A stretch of DNA of 9,091 nucleotides from Chloroflexota bacterium (GTDB lineage: Bacteria; Chloroflexota; Limnocylindria; Limnocylindrales; CSP1-4): the NCBI GenBank assembly GCA_021786915.1, contig JAJYMP010000435.1:1-9091 (forward strand), given 5' to 3'. Below the pieces are notes generated by a model, which was given only the letters and a program-made list of their open reading frames with translations, did no database searches and was not told where the DNA came from. Shown in pieces: positions 1 to 6,139 of the stretch; positions within the stretch are counted from its first letter, which is position 1; each line of letters begins with the position of its first letter. A program made the position numbers and the translations under genes.

Positions 1-234
<234 letters not shown>

Positions 235-262
235 TCAGGACCGTCGAACAGGACCGTTCCGA

Positions 263-784
263 TCAGGCGTCAGGCGGGAAGATCCCGCTGCCCGACAGGA
301 TCGCGGCTCCGTCCTGCCCGACGAACCGCCACGAGATATCGCTGGGCGCCAGATCCGGAGCTGGGATAGCCACGAGCCACTTCCCTGCCACCACCTGCCC
401 GCCTTGGCTGCCGGGCAGGGTCACGACGACGCGGCTCGTCGCGCCATCGGCAGTGCCATAGAAGAACGTATTGAAGTTCTTCAGGTCGGCACCGCCGTAC
501 GAGAGCAGGTGCGCGCTCGGCTGGCCGGCACGGCCCGGCGAGCTGGTCAGAATCCGCACCTCGCCGCCTGCCTTCAACGCCACTGCCACCCCGATGCCTC
601 CGCCCGCGGGTACCGCGGCGGCAAATCCGTCGCCAATATCGACGAGCGCCGCCACGGGCACACCGAGCGATCGCGCGGCGACCAGTGGCGTGACGGGACT
701 GCTGCTGACCGCGCCGGCGAGGCTGCACCCAGTGAGCAGGGATCCGATCGCCCCGATCGAGACGATGAGCGCCAGCGATCGCAT
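263..784 (-). CDS. Secreted lipoprotein of unknown function
   Basis: This encodes a predicted lipoprotein of 173 residues that I cannot place in a family. From the chosen ATG the N-terminus is MRSLALIVSIGAIGSLLTGC: a short basic n-region, a hydrophobic core and an LTGC lipobox with the acylated Cys at residue 20. The mature part is rich in Gly, Ala and Val with alternating beta-like stretches and no cysteine or catalytic motif that I recognise. I chose the start at 784 because it overlaps the stop of the upstream remnant frame as TGATG, a typical coupled start, and because it gives a normal-length signal peptide. An ATG at 820 would add 12 residues and has no clear Shine-Dalgarno sequence either. 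The gene converges with gltD. A real exported protein is likely; its function is unknown. Confidence 0.75.
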   Translation of the reverse strand: MRSLALIVSIGAIGSLLTGCSLAGAVSSSPVTPLVAARSLGVPVAALVDIGDGFAAAVPAGGGIGVAVALKAGGEVRILTSSPGRAGQPSAHLLSYGGADLKNFNTFFYGTADGATSRVVVTLPGSQGGQVVAGKWLVAIPAPDLAPSDISWRFVGQDGAAILSGSGIFPPDA

Positions 785-1080
785 CAGTGTGAGAAGCCTG
801 CGTAGGCGGTCGCTGACCATTGATTCGAGTCGTTCGGGTTCACCGAGATGCCGGCGTTGAGGAATGACAGGGAGTAACTCGGCGTTCCGCCCTTCGTGTG
901 GGCGTACTTGATCCCGACATTATCGGTCCGGTTCTGCCAGCTGGGCTCGCGGATGTACGCGGCCGCGCGCCCCTGGTACAGGTAGTCGCAGGCGTCCGGA
1001 CGAGGCCAGAGGTGGTACTCGTTGAACGAGACTGCATGAGGTTCAAGAGCTGAGAGGAAACGGCGGGCGCGGGATGAGGC
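784..1080 (-). pseudogene. 3' remnant of a gene for an extracellular-type protein
   Basis: On the minus strand the frame is open from just after a TGA at 1083-1081 to the TGA at 786-784. It has no ATG, GTG or TTG in its first two thirds, so it lacks a start. The translated end reads like a genuine protein: aromatic and Asn/Asp-rich, with AVSFNEYHLWPRPDACDYLY (codons about 1035-976) and then SLSFLNAGISVNPNDSNQW near the end. A 23-codon frame starting GTG at 1114-1112, overlapping the stop of the membrane-protein gene as GTGA, runs toward it in the neighbouring frame and stops at about 1040. One frameshift there would join the two, but the joined product would have no signal peptide, so truncation is equally likely. 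The remnant's stop overlaps the lipoprotein ATG, suggesting the pair was once translationally coupled. I do not recognise the family. Confidence 0.55.
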
Positions 1081-1110
1081 TCAACTCGCCGAACAGCACG
1101 GCGATCTCGG

Positions 1111-1470
1111 TCACGCACGGAAGGATGCCCGGGACGAACCCACAAGCACCACAGCAGTCACGAACATCCCCGCTGTCACCAAGCCGGCACTCTCGCCGCT
1201 CACCGCCGCATAGCCAAGGTTGAGGAACGCATACACGGCGGGCACCAGGACCGAGAACCAGAAGTGGCGTCGGCGTAGGCTCTCCAAGCCGGCACCGGCC
1301 AAAACCAGGCCAAGCGCGAGACCGGCGAGATTCTGAACCGAGAGCGCCACCTTGCCGCCCGCGGTACCTGCCAAAGCAAGACCGATCACCGACGCACCAG
1401 CAACGATCAACAGCGTCGCGGCAACACCAAGTTTGATCGTCGTCCAGGCGCTGACTGGCTTGGCAAACAC
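1111..1470 (-). CDS. Small four-helix membrane protein
   Basis: This 119-residue integral membrane protein shows four hydrophobic segments at about residues 10-34, 40-63, 68-88 and 93-112, separated by short loops. The loop after the second segment is basic (LRRRHFW), consistent with a cytoplasmic position. I chose the GTG at 1470-1468 because a GGAGG Shine-Dalgarno lies six bases upstream, whereas the frame continuing further upstream has a low-quality Arg-rich translation. No conserved motif identifies a transported substrate or enzyme activity. Its stop overlaps a possible GTG of a tiny downstream frame (GTGA). Separation from the upstream secreted-protein gene by 212 bp, including a strong hairpin, suggests its own promoter. 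The function is unknown. Confidence 0.75.
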   Translation of the reverse strand: MFAKPVSAWTTIKLGVAATLLIVAGASVIGLALAGTAGGKVALSVQNLAGLALGLVLAGAGLESLRRRHFWFSVLVPAVYAFLNLGYAAVSGESAGLVTAGMFVTAVVLVGSSRASFRA

Positions 1471-1642
1471 GTCTGGCCTCCGTGTCACTCGACCGAAAGT
1501 CGAACCATTCCCGACCCGACCTGAACCGTTGGCCGCGCTCGCGTGTCGGCCTCCTGCGCTGTTACACCAAGTGTGGGGGCACGACCCCCTGTTCGTCCTC
1601 CGGGCCCGTTCATCCAATGCCGGGTCGCAGGCACGAGTTGTG

Positions 1643-1677
1643 GCTCGGGCTCGAGGTCTGGTGCCCCGAGCCCGAGC
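1643..1677 (-). terminator. Probable intrinsic terminator hairpin after the 8-Cys secreted protein gene
   Basis: There is a perfect 11-bp inverted repeat: GCTCGGGCTCG at 1643-1653 and CGAGCCCGAGC at 1667-1677, with a 13-base loop. It starts five bases downstream of the minus-strand stop at 1683. No clear T-run follows on the minus strand, so it may act as a GC-rich terminator or an mRNA-end stabiliser. The rest of 1471-1682 shows no coding region that I can support; it presumably holds the promoter of the four-helix membrane protein gene. Confidence 0.55.
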
Positions 1678-1682
1678 ACAGG

Positions 1683-2330
1683 CTAATTGCAGCAGTAACC
1701 GTAGGACGCACTCGTGGTTCCGCTGTTTGCGTAACCGTCGAATCTCGTCCAGCCGTAACGATTCCACCATGGCGTCACGTACGCGAAGATATGGAAGTTC
1801 TGCCCCATCTTGATGATGCTGGCGTAGTTCGTCTCAGCGCCACACCAGTCGCTTCCACCACCCCAGAGCGGCGCCGTGGTAACGCGACACCACTCGTAGT
1901 GGGTCGCCTCGTCGTGCCAGGCGAGCGCGTACAGGGGGTCGTTGCACCAGTACATGTCCGTTCGAGCGGTGGCAATCTCCACGCCCAGGCTCATCAGTGC
2001 GTACGTCTTGTAGCTGGTTCGACACGAGGTCGACGCGGCGGCCGACTGCACGCCTAGGGGAGCAACGGCTGACGTACCTGTCTCCACCTGGAAATAGCAG
2101 TCGGTATCCTTCATGACCCTGATCAATTCCCGTGTTGCTTCATCGAAGACATACGGGTTGGCCTTGAAGTCGGCCACGAACGAGGCACACGTCGCCCTGT
2201 CCATTGGCATCCGAGTAACCACCTGCGACGGCTGGCCGGCAAGAACCGTGGTTCCCCCAAGCGCACTCGTGGTGCCAAGTAGGACGGCGAAGAGGATCGC
2301 GCCCCGGGCGCGAGCGGTCCTGCTAATCAT
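1683..2330 (-). CDS. Secreted cysteine-rich protein of unknown function
   Basis: This encodes 215 residues with a Sec-type signal peptide: basic MISRTARARG, a hydrophobic core at about residues 11-24, and likely cleavage near residues 28-32. Eight cysteines (positions 48, 78, 103, 129, 148, 163, 213 and 214) suggest several disulfides outside the cell. The C-terminal half is unusually rich in Trp, Tyr and His (DMYWCNDPLY, WHDEATHYEWC, TPWWNRYGWTRFDGY), as in small extracellular binding or hydrolase-like domains, but I see no known catalytic signature. The ATG start is supported by an AGGGAG Shine-Dalgarno five bases upstream. A strong hairpin follows the stop. It lies 107 bp downstream of the crystallin-type gene on the same strand. 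It is surely a gene, with unassigned function. Confidence 0.82.
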   Translation of the reverse strand: MISRTARARGAILFAVLLGTTSALGGTTVLAGQPSQVVTRMPMDRATCASFVADFKANPYVFDEATRELIRVMKDTDCYFQVETGTSAVAPLGVQSAAASTSCRTSYKTYALMSLGVEIATARTDMYWCNDPLYALAWHDEATHYEWCRVTTAPLWGGGSDWCGAETNYASIIKMGQNFHIFAYVTPWWNRYGWTRFDGYANSGTTSASYGYCCN

Positions 2331-2437
2331 CGGTCTCCCTCTCTTCGCAAGTAATCGCCGAGCCGATGAGGCTCAAGACAGAAGGCGAGTCGCCGCAAGT
2401 GGGTATGTTCGTCGCATCATGAACCCCCACTGGGTGG
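2331..2437 (-). promoter_or_regulatory. Upstream region of the 8-Cys secreted protein gene
   Basis: This 107-bp gap between two minus-strand genes contains an 11-base near-palindrome GGCGAGTCGCC (2384-2394) and two direct copies of CGCAAGT (2346-2352 and 2394-2400) spaced 48 bases apart. They could be operator or promoter elements for the gene starting at 2330. No convincing -35/-10 pair is visible, so the regulatory role is only inferred from position. Confidence 0.25.
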
Positions 2438-2569
2438 CTACTTCGGCTTCACCGAGCTGAACCGATCGTTGTAGGCGTCGCCGACGTAGGTGACCTGCTG
2501 GTAGGCGCTGAACGGATAGGCAAACCCTCCCCCGTAGATGTGCTCGAAGAACGTGCCACCCGAGCCTGC
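2438..2569 (-). pseudogene. Second Greek-key half of the crystallin-type protein, behind an amber stop
   Basis: Directly after the TAG at 2572-2570 the same frame stays open for 43 codons and ends in a second TAG at 2440-2438. The translation continues the domain without interruption: GTFFEHIYGGG, then AYQQVTYVGDAYNDRFSSV. It carries a second NDRFSS motif placed 43 codons after NDRISS in the first half, as expected for paired beta/gamma-crystallin Greek-key motifs that bind calcium. The half therefore belongs to the gene at 2570-2974 and is lost unless the amber codon is read through, or is a sequencing error. A single substitution (for example from TTG, CAG or TGG) would create this TAG. Confidence 0.75.
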
Positions 2570-2974
2570 CTAGCCCTGGAACGAGCTGATCCGGTCGTTC
2601 CAGCCGATGACCCCGAGGTCGTCGTACGGGACGGACAGGTAGGCCGAGGCGCCGCCGAAGAAGAGGTCGGCGTAGACGCGGACGTAGCTCGTCGCCAGAG
2701 CCGTGGTCAGCGGCCCTGAGCCCGACGCCGAGGGAGCCAGGCGACGGGCGACCGCGCGCTCGAGCTCGGCCGCGCTCGGGTAGCAGTGGATCCGCGGGAA
2801 GTCGACGTCCTCGCAGTGGTAGCGCCCGACCTCGACCGCGGGGATCGGCCGACCCTCCAGGTCAGCCAGGATGAGCGGCTCGCTCGTCGCCCCGGCCGAG
2901 GGTGCGTACACTGGCCGCAGACTCAGGACCAGGACGAGGGCGACGAGGGCCGACGTGCGGTCGATCTGTCTCAC
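2570..2974 (-). CDS. Secreted beta/gamma-crystallin-type protein, truncated by in-frame TAG
   Basis: This encodes 134 residues from a GTG start, with a signal peptide (basic MRQIDR, hydrophobic TSALVALVLVLSL, Ala-rich cleavage region at about residues 24-29). A central region contains two cysteines (ADLEGRPIPAVEVGRYHCED, then HCYPSAAEL). From about residue 97 a Greek-key motif begins: YVRVYADLFFGG, then SVPYDDLGVIGWNDRISSF, with NDRISS at residues 126-131 matching the beta/gamma-crystallin calcium-site consensus (N/D-N/D-x-x-S/T-S). The frame then meets TAG, and the second motif follows behind it. Family members use two such motifs per domain, so the 134-residue product would hold only half a domain. 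It diverges from the histidine kinase gene across just 35 bp. The GTG start has only a weak ribosome-binding sequence. Confidence 0.75.
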   Translation of the reverse strand: MRQIDRTSALVALVLVLSLRPVYAPSAGATSEPLILADLEGRPIPAVEVGRYHCEDVDFPRIHCYPSAAELERAVARRLAPSASGSGPLTTALATSYVRVYADLFFGGASAYLSVPYDDLGVIGWNDRISSFQG

Positions 2975-3009
2975 GTCTGCCGCCGCGGGGGTGCCATGGA
3001 CAGGAGCCT

Positions 3010-4596
3010 ATGACCGGGATCGGCCCGGCGGAAGGGGGGAGAACCCTCTGGCGACCATGGGGAAAACCCTATGGCCGGCACCGCGTGGCGGAGGGCCTGG
3101 CACGGGCGCTTGTCGTGATCGGCGTCATCGCCGCCACGTGGGGTCTCGTGACCGCCGCGATCGAGGTTCCCGAACCGGGGGTCTCTGGCGACCCTCCTGG
3201 AGGAGTGGTTCGCGAAGTCCTCCCCGGGGGGCCCGCCTGGCACGCCGGAATCCGGGAGGGTCAGACCGTCGTCGGGATCACGACCGGCGAAACCGAACTC
3301 GACTGGGTCCTCCAGGCACGGTGGTCGGGTCTCGACCACTACGTGACGATCCGAGGCGCGACGGCCGAGCTGCGCGGGACGACCCCGCTGGCGGCCGCCG
3401 CGCTCCTCGTGGCGCTCATCGCGGCGGCTGCCGCATTCCGCCGGCCGCGCCCGGCGGCCGCGACCGCAAGCCTGGCCGGGGCGGTCGGCACCATCCCGCT
3501 CGTCTTCGGCGGCCATCCCGTCATCTCCTCGATCGGCGGGGTCCTGATGCTCGGCCTGCCGGTTGCCTGGCTGGTCGCGATCGGGCCCAGGCGGCGGGTG
3601 CTGCGCCTCGCCGTCCTCGCCGGCACGCTCGGGCTCGCGATTGCCTGGCTCGCCGCCCGGTTCGCGTTCCCGACGCTCTACGAGCCGGTCGAGACCGTCC
3701 GGGTCACCGCGTCGGCGGCGGTCGCCCTCGCGACGGTGGGGCTGAGCCTCGAGCGCCGGGCGCTCCGCGCCGCCGTCGGATCGATCGACGCCCCGACGGC
3801 CCTCGATCTCCTCGGCCTCGCCGTCTCGGGCGGCCTCGCGCTCTCGCTCTGGCTCGTCGCCGGGGTCTCGCCGGTCCTCCTCGCGGCCGTCCTGGTGATC
3901 GTGGCCATCGTCTACCTTCGCTCCCGACGACCGCTCGTCCGAGCCCTCGAGCGGTCCCTGTTGGGCGAGCGCCTGGAGCGCGCATCGGTCGCCGCGATCG
4001 AGGCGGAGCGCGGCCGGCTGGCGCGCGAGATCCACGACGAGCCGCTCCAGGAGCTGAGCGGCCTGATCAAGCGGCTCGAGACGAATCCGGCCGTCTCGTC
4101 AGAGGCGACCGCGCTACGTGAAGTCGCCTCGCACCTGCGCGCCGTCGCGACTGACCTCCAGCCCCCGCTCCTCGAGGACCTTGGGCTCGGTCCGGCGATC
4201 GCGTTCCTCGTTGAGCAGGCGAACGCGAGCGGGGCAGGCATCCAGGTGGAGGCGACCGTCAGCGACCAGACGGCGATCGCACGGACCGCCCGCCTGCCGC
4301 CCGAGGTCGAGCTGGCGGTCTTTCGGATCGTCCAGGAGGCCATCGCCAACGCCCAGGGCCACAGCGCCGGGACGATCGTCGAGATCGCCGGTGAGTTGAC
4401 GCCCGATCGGATCGACCTCGTCGTTCGAGACGATGGGGCGGGGATCGACGAGAACGCGATCCGCGAAGCCCAGCGTCGCGGCCGGCTGGGCCTCACCTCG
4501 ATGCGTCAGCGTGCAGCAACGATCGGCGCCGAGTTCCGCGTCACCACTGCAGGACCGGCGGGAACGATCGTCAGCGTCCGTTGGCGCCGGCCATGA
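3010..4596 (+). CDS. DesK/NarL-family sensor histidine kinase with PDZ-like region
   Basis: This 528-residue membrane kinase should autophosphorylate on His and pass the phosphate to the regulator encoded next. Order from the ATG: a short N-terminus encoded partly by a hairpin repeat; first helix about 30-51; PDZ-like extracytoplasmic segment about 57-122 (VVREVLPGGPAWHAGIREGQ); several membrane helices between about 126 and 307; HisKA_3 dimerisation helix with phospho-acceptor H342 in REIHDEPLQ; HATPase domain about 430-528 with N-box N447 (QEAIANA), G1 DDGAGI (474-479) and G2 GRLGL (491-495). All key catalytic residues are present. An AGGAG lies only three bases before the ATG at 3010, a tight spacing, so a start further downstream (for example GTG near 3117) is possible. 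The stop overlaps the regulator start as ATGA. The stimulus is unknown; the PDZ-like part suggests peptide or protein sensing, which is inference. Confidence 0.92.
   Translation: MTGIGPAEGGRTLWRPWGKPYGRHRVAEGLARALVVIGVIAATWGLVTAAIEVPEPGVSGDPPGGVVREVLPGGPAWHAGIREGQTVVGITTGETELDWVLQARWSGLDHYVTIRGATAELRGTTPLAAAALLVALIAAAAAFRRPRPAAATASLAGAVGTIPLVFGGHPVISSIGGVLMLGLPVAWLVAIGPRRRVLRLAVLAGTLGLAIAWLAARFAFPTLYEPVETVRVTASAAVALATVGLSLERRALRAAVGSIDAPTALDLLGLAVSGGLALSLWLVAGVSPVLLAAVLVIVAIVYLRSRRPLVRALERSLLGERLERASVAAIEAERGRLAREIHDEPLQELSGLIKRLETNPAVSSEATALREVASHLRAVATDLQPPLLEDLGLGPAIAFLVEQANASGAGIQVEATVSDQTAIARTARLPPEVELAVFRIVQEAIANAQGHSAGTIVEIAGELTPDRIDLVVRDDGAGIDENAIREAQRRGRLGLTSMRQRAATIGAEFRVTTAGPAGTIVSVRWRRP
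3040..3078. repeat. Hairpin repeat, copy 1
   Basis: This 39-base sequence matches 34 of 39 positions with 7650-7688. It contains AACCCTNTGG twice with a 23-base period and folds as CCATGGGG (3055-3062), loop AAAA (3063-3066), CCCTATGG (3067-3074), an 8-bp stem with one G-T pair. It lies inside the kinase frame and is translated as part of the N-terminus (RTLWRPWGKPYGR). The role is unknown; it could be a REP-like dispersed repeat. Confidence 0.65.
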
Positions 4597-5216
4597 CGGC
4601 CCGCGTCCTCCTCGTCGACGACCACCCGGTCGTGCTCGACGGGCTCGAAAGGGCCCTCGCCCGCGAGCCGGACCTGGCGATCGCGGGGCGGGCGACGTCC
4701 TGCGCCGAGGCACGCTCGATCCTCGCCCGCGAGACGATCGACGTCGCGCTGGTCGACGTCCGACTGCCCGACGGCTCGGGCCTCGAGCTTGCCGCCGAGT
4801 TCACGGCCCGCGACGCCCGGCCGGCCTGGATCGTCCTCTCGTCGTTCGAGACGCCCCAGTACATCGCGGCCGCCGTGTCGCTCGGCGCGGCCGGCTACCT
4901 GCTCAAGACGGCGCCGATCGGAGAGGTCGTCGAGACGATCCGACGCGTCGCCGCCGGGGCCACCGCATTCACCGCCAGGCAGCTTGCCGGAGCCCGCCAG
5001 CCGGGCATGCTCCGCCTCACGTCGGTGGATCGTGGGATCGTCCGGGGCATCCTCGCCGGCCGCTCGAACGACGAGATCGCGCGTGACCTGGGGCTGTCGA
5101 CGAGGACCGTCGAGGCGCACCTGACGCGGCTCTACAAGCGGGCGGGAGTAGCCTCACGCACCGAGCTCGCGCTTCGGGCGGAACGCGAGGGCTGGCTCGA
5201 CCTGCCGATCAAGTGA
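4593..5216 (+). CDS. LuxR/NarL-family response regulator
   Basis: This 207-residue cytoplasmic transcription factor is the probable partner of the upstream kinase. The receiver domain (about 1-120) has the acidic pair D9-D10 in VLLVDDHP, phospho-acceptor D55 in ALVDVRLPDG, the conserved Ser region SSFETP and Lys in YLLKTAP. The C-terminal helix-turn-helix (about 145-200) is LuxR type: LAGRSNDEIARDLGLSTRTV followed by EAHLTRLYKRAGV. The ATG at 4593 overlaps the kinase TGA by four bases, making translational coupling likely, and MTARVLLVDD is the expected N-terminus; the in-frame ATG at 4581 would add four residues. The targets are unknown. The divergently placed crystallin-type gene, the kinase operon itself and the nearby secreted-protein genes are plausible but unproven targets. 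Confidence 0.93.
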   Translation: MTARVLLVDDHPVVLDGLERALAREPDLAIAGRATSCAEARSILARETIDVALVDVRLPDGSGLELAAEFTARDARPAWIVLSSFETPQYIAAAVSLGAAGYLLKTAPIGEVVETIRRVAAGATAFTARQLAGARQPGMLRLTSVDRGIVRGILAGRSNDEIARDLGLSTRTVEAHLTRLYKRAGVASRTELALRAEREGWLDLPIK

Positions 5217-5249
5217 TCGACAAGCCACGGAATGTTCCTCAGGCGAAGA

Positions 5250-5425
5250 GCTGGGTGACCGGACTGCGCTGCCGGCGGGCGCATGGAGATCGGTGCGCCC
5301 GATCCGAGTCCACCATCTCCCGCGACGTGGTCGTTGTCGTGATCACGATCCGGTCGAACCCGCTCCTGACCTCCACCGCGCCCGAGCCGCGGATCAACCA
5401 GCGGGGCTGCATCGACGCCGACCGC
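5250..5425 (+). pseudogene. gltD remnant A (internal part of the C-terminal domain)
   Basis: Broken plus-strand reading matches the GltD region upstream of the second FAD motif: WVTGLRC (5250-5270 area), then after a frame change RMEIGAPDPS (about 5282-5310), then back in the first frame DVVVVVITIRSNPLLTSTAP (5324-5383) and RINQRGCIDAD (to about 5422). The last part aligns with VNQWGYIET at the start of the intact gltD end. Relative to the family there is a frameshift and a deletion between the GAPDPS and DVVVV parts, and the copy stops abruptly before the GVFAGG motif. It cannot be functional. It has the same orientation as the intact gene and remnant B. Recognition is by comparison with the visible gltD end, with remnant B, and with family knowledge for the upstream part. 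Confidence 0.75.
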
Positions 5426-5455
5426 ACCCAGTTTGGACGTTCATCCGGCGCCCAC

Positions 5456-5474
5456 GCTCGAGAAACCATCGAGC
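5456..5474 (-). terminator. Possible terminator hairpin after the PrcB-like lipoprotein gene
   Basis: A 6-bp perfect stem, GCTCGA (5456-5461) with TCGAGC (5469-5474) and a seven-base loop, begins 14 bases downstream of the minus-strand stop at 5488. No T-run follows, so this is a weak call based on position and pairing. Confidence 0.35.
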
Positions 5475-5487
5475 TGCGCGAGTGTGC

Positions 5488-6108
5488 TCAGGGATCGAAG
5501 ACGGCCCGAAGCGCGACTTGCACGGCTGGGAGCCGGTCACGGGCGATGGCCACGACGATCGTCGCGGGCACACCCATCTGAAGACACACGTTTGCCCCAG
5601 CCGTGGGCTGCGCGATCCGCTCCAAGTGGGCAATAATCTCGCGACCGACGAGGTCCACGGTGATGCCGCGGAAGCGAACCCTGTCGCAACCCTCGCCCAC
5701 ACCTCCAAGTGTCCCGAAACTGGCGACGACCTCGCGGGCCGGGTCGACGGCCGGGAAGCGCGCAAGCCCCAAGTCTGTCCAGAGCTGGCTGATCTGCTGC
5801 GCGTCCGCTGCCAGGATCCCGCGATCGGGGGTGGGCCCGCGCTGCCCAAGAGCCGTCGTGCCGAGAAGCAGCCGCCAGCCGTCACCCTCGAGCGGCTGAT
5901 CACCCGGAAAGAGCGATAGGTCGGGCGGCGGCATGACGGAGGCCGCCGGACTCGCCGTCTCGCTCGACCCGCACCCGCTCACGGCGATCACCGCAGCCAG
6001 GAGCACCATCCCCACTGGCGCCCGCCTGACGAAGCGTGCCCCCAGGTCGAGACAGACGGGATCGCGACCCCTCCACCTAGTCGGCCACTGAGCCGTCGTG
6101 CTCTGCAT
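5488..6108 (-). CDS. Lipoprotein with a possible PrcB-like region
   Basis: This encodes 206 residues from the ATG at 6108, preceded by AGGGGTGA at about eight bases. A hydrophobic stretch and lipobox follow (MVLLAAVIAVSGC, Cys46), giving an unusually long n-region; an ATG at 6009 (residue 34) would give a standard lipoprotein signal and is a real alternative. The mature part has a Pro/Ser-rich linker, then QQISQLWTDLGL and FPAVDPAREVVASFGTLGG, resembling the W-x2-L ... P-x-VDF-x-RE-VVA pattern of PrcB_C-type domains associated with secreted proteases; two Cys (in GEGCDR and ANVCLQ) could pair. The gene lies 31 bp downstream of the protease gene on the same strand, so co-transcription is likely and a role in handling or restraining that protease is an inference. 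The family match is by eye only. Confidence 0.75.
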   Translation of the reverse strand: MQSTTAQWPTRWRGRDPVCLDLGARFVRRAPVGMVLLAAVIAVSGCGSSETASPAASVMPPPDLSLFPGDQPLEGDGWRLLLGTTALGQRGPTPDRGILAADAQQISQLWTDLGLARFPAVDPAREVVASFGTLGGVGEGCDRVRFRGITVDLVGREIIAHLERIAQPTAGANVCLQMGVPATIVVAIARDRLPAVQVALRAVFDP

Positions 6109-6139
6109 CCGGGTCTCACCCCTGCCGGTTCTCAGGACG

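Noticed and set aside
237..257. Two copies of AGGACCGT 13 bases apart after gltD, and a CTGATC/GATCAG pairing across 231-266
   Set aside because: Too short and loosely spaced for a convincing terminator or repeat.
1111..1770. Longer 219-codon version of the four-helix membrane protein starting at 1770
   Set aside because: The extra 100 residues are Arg/Cys-rich nonsense overlapping the end of the 8-Cys gene and the hairpin; the GTG at 1470 has a GGAGG at correct spacing.
2971..4035. 354-codon open frame on the minus strand opposite the kinase gene
   Set aside because: It is Arg/Asp/Glu-rich low-complexity translation that exactly shadows the well-supported kinase coding sequence; it is expected from high GC at third positions.
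2871..4121. 416-codon plus-strand frame overlapping the kinase
   Set aside because: It is an Arg/Pro/Gly-rich shadow frame with no domain, while the overlapping frame carries all kinase motifs.
5205..5219. Short palindrome CGATCAAGTGATCG across the response regulator stop
   Set aside because: A 5-6 bp stem with a tiny loop and no T-run is not a credible terminator.
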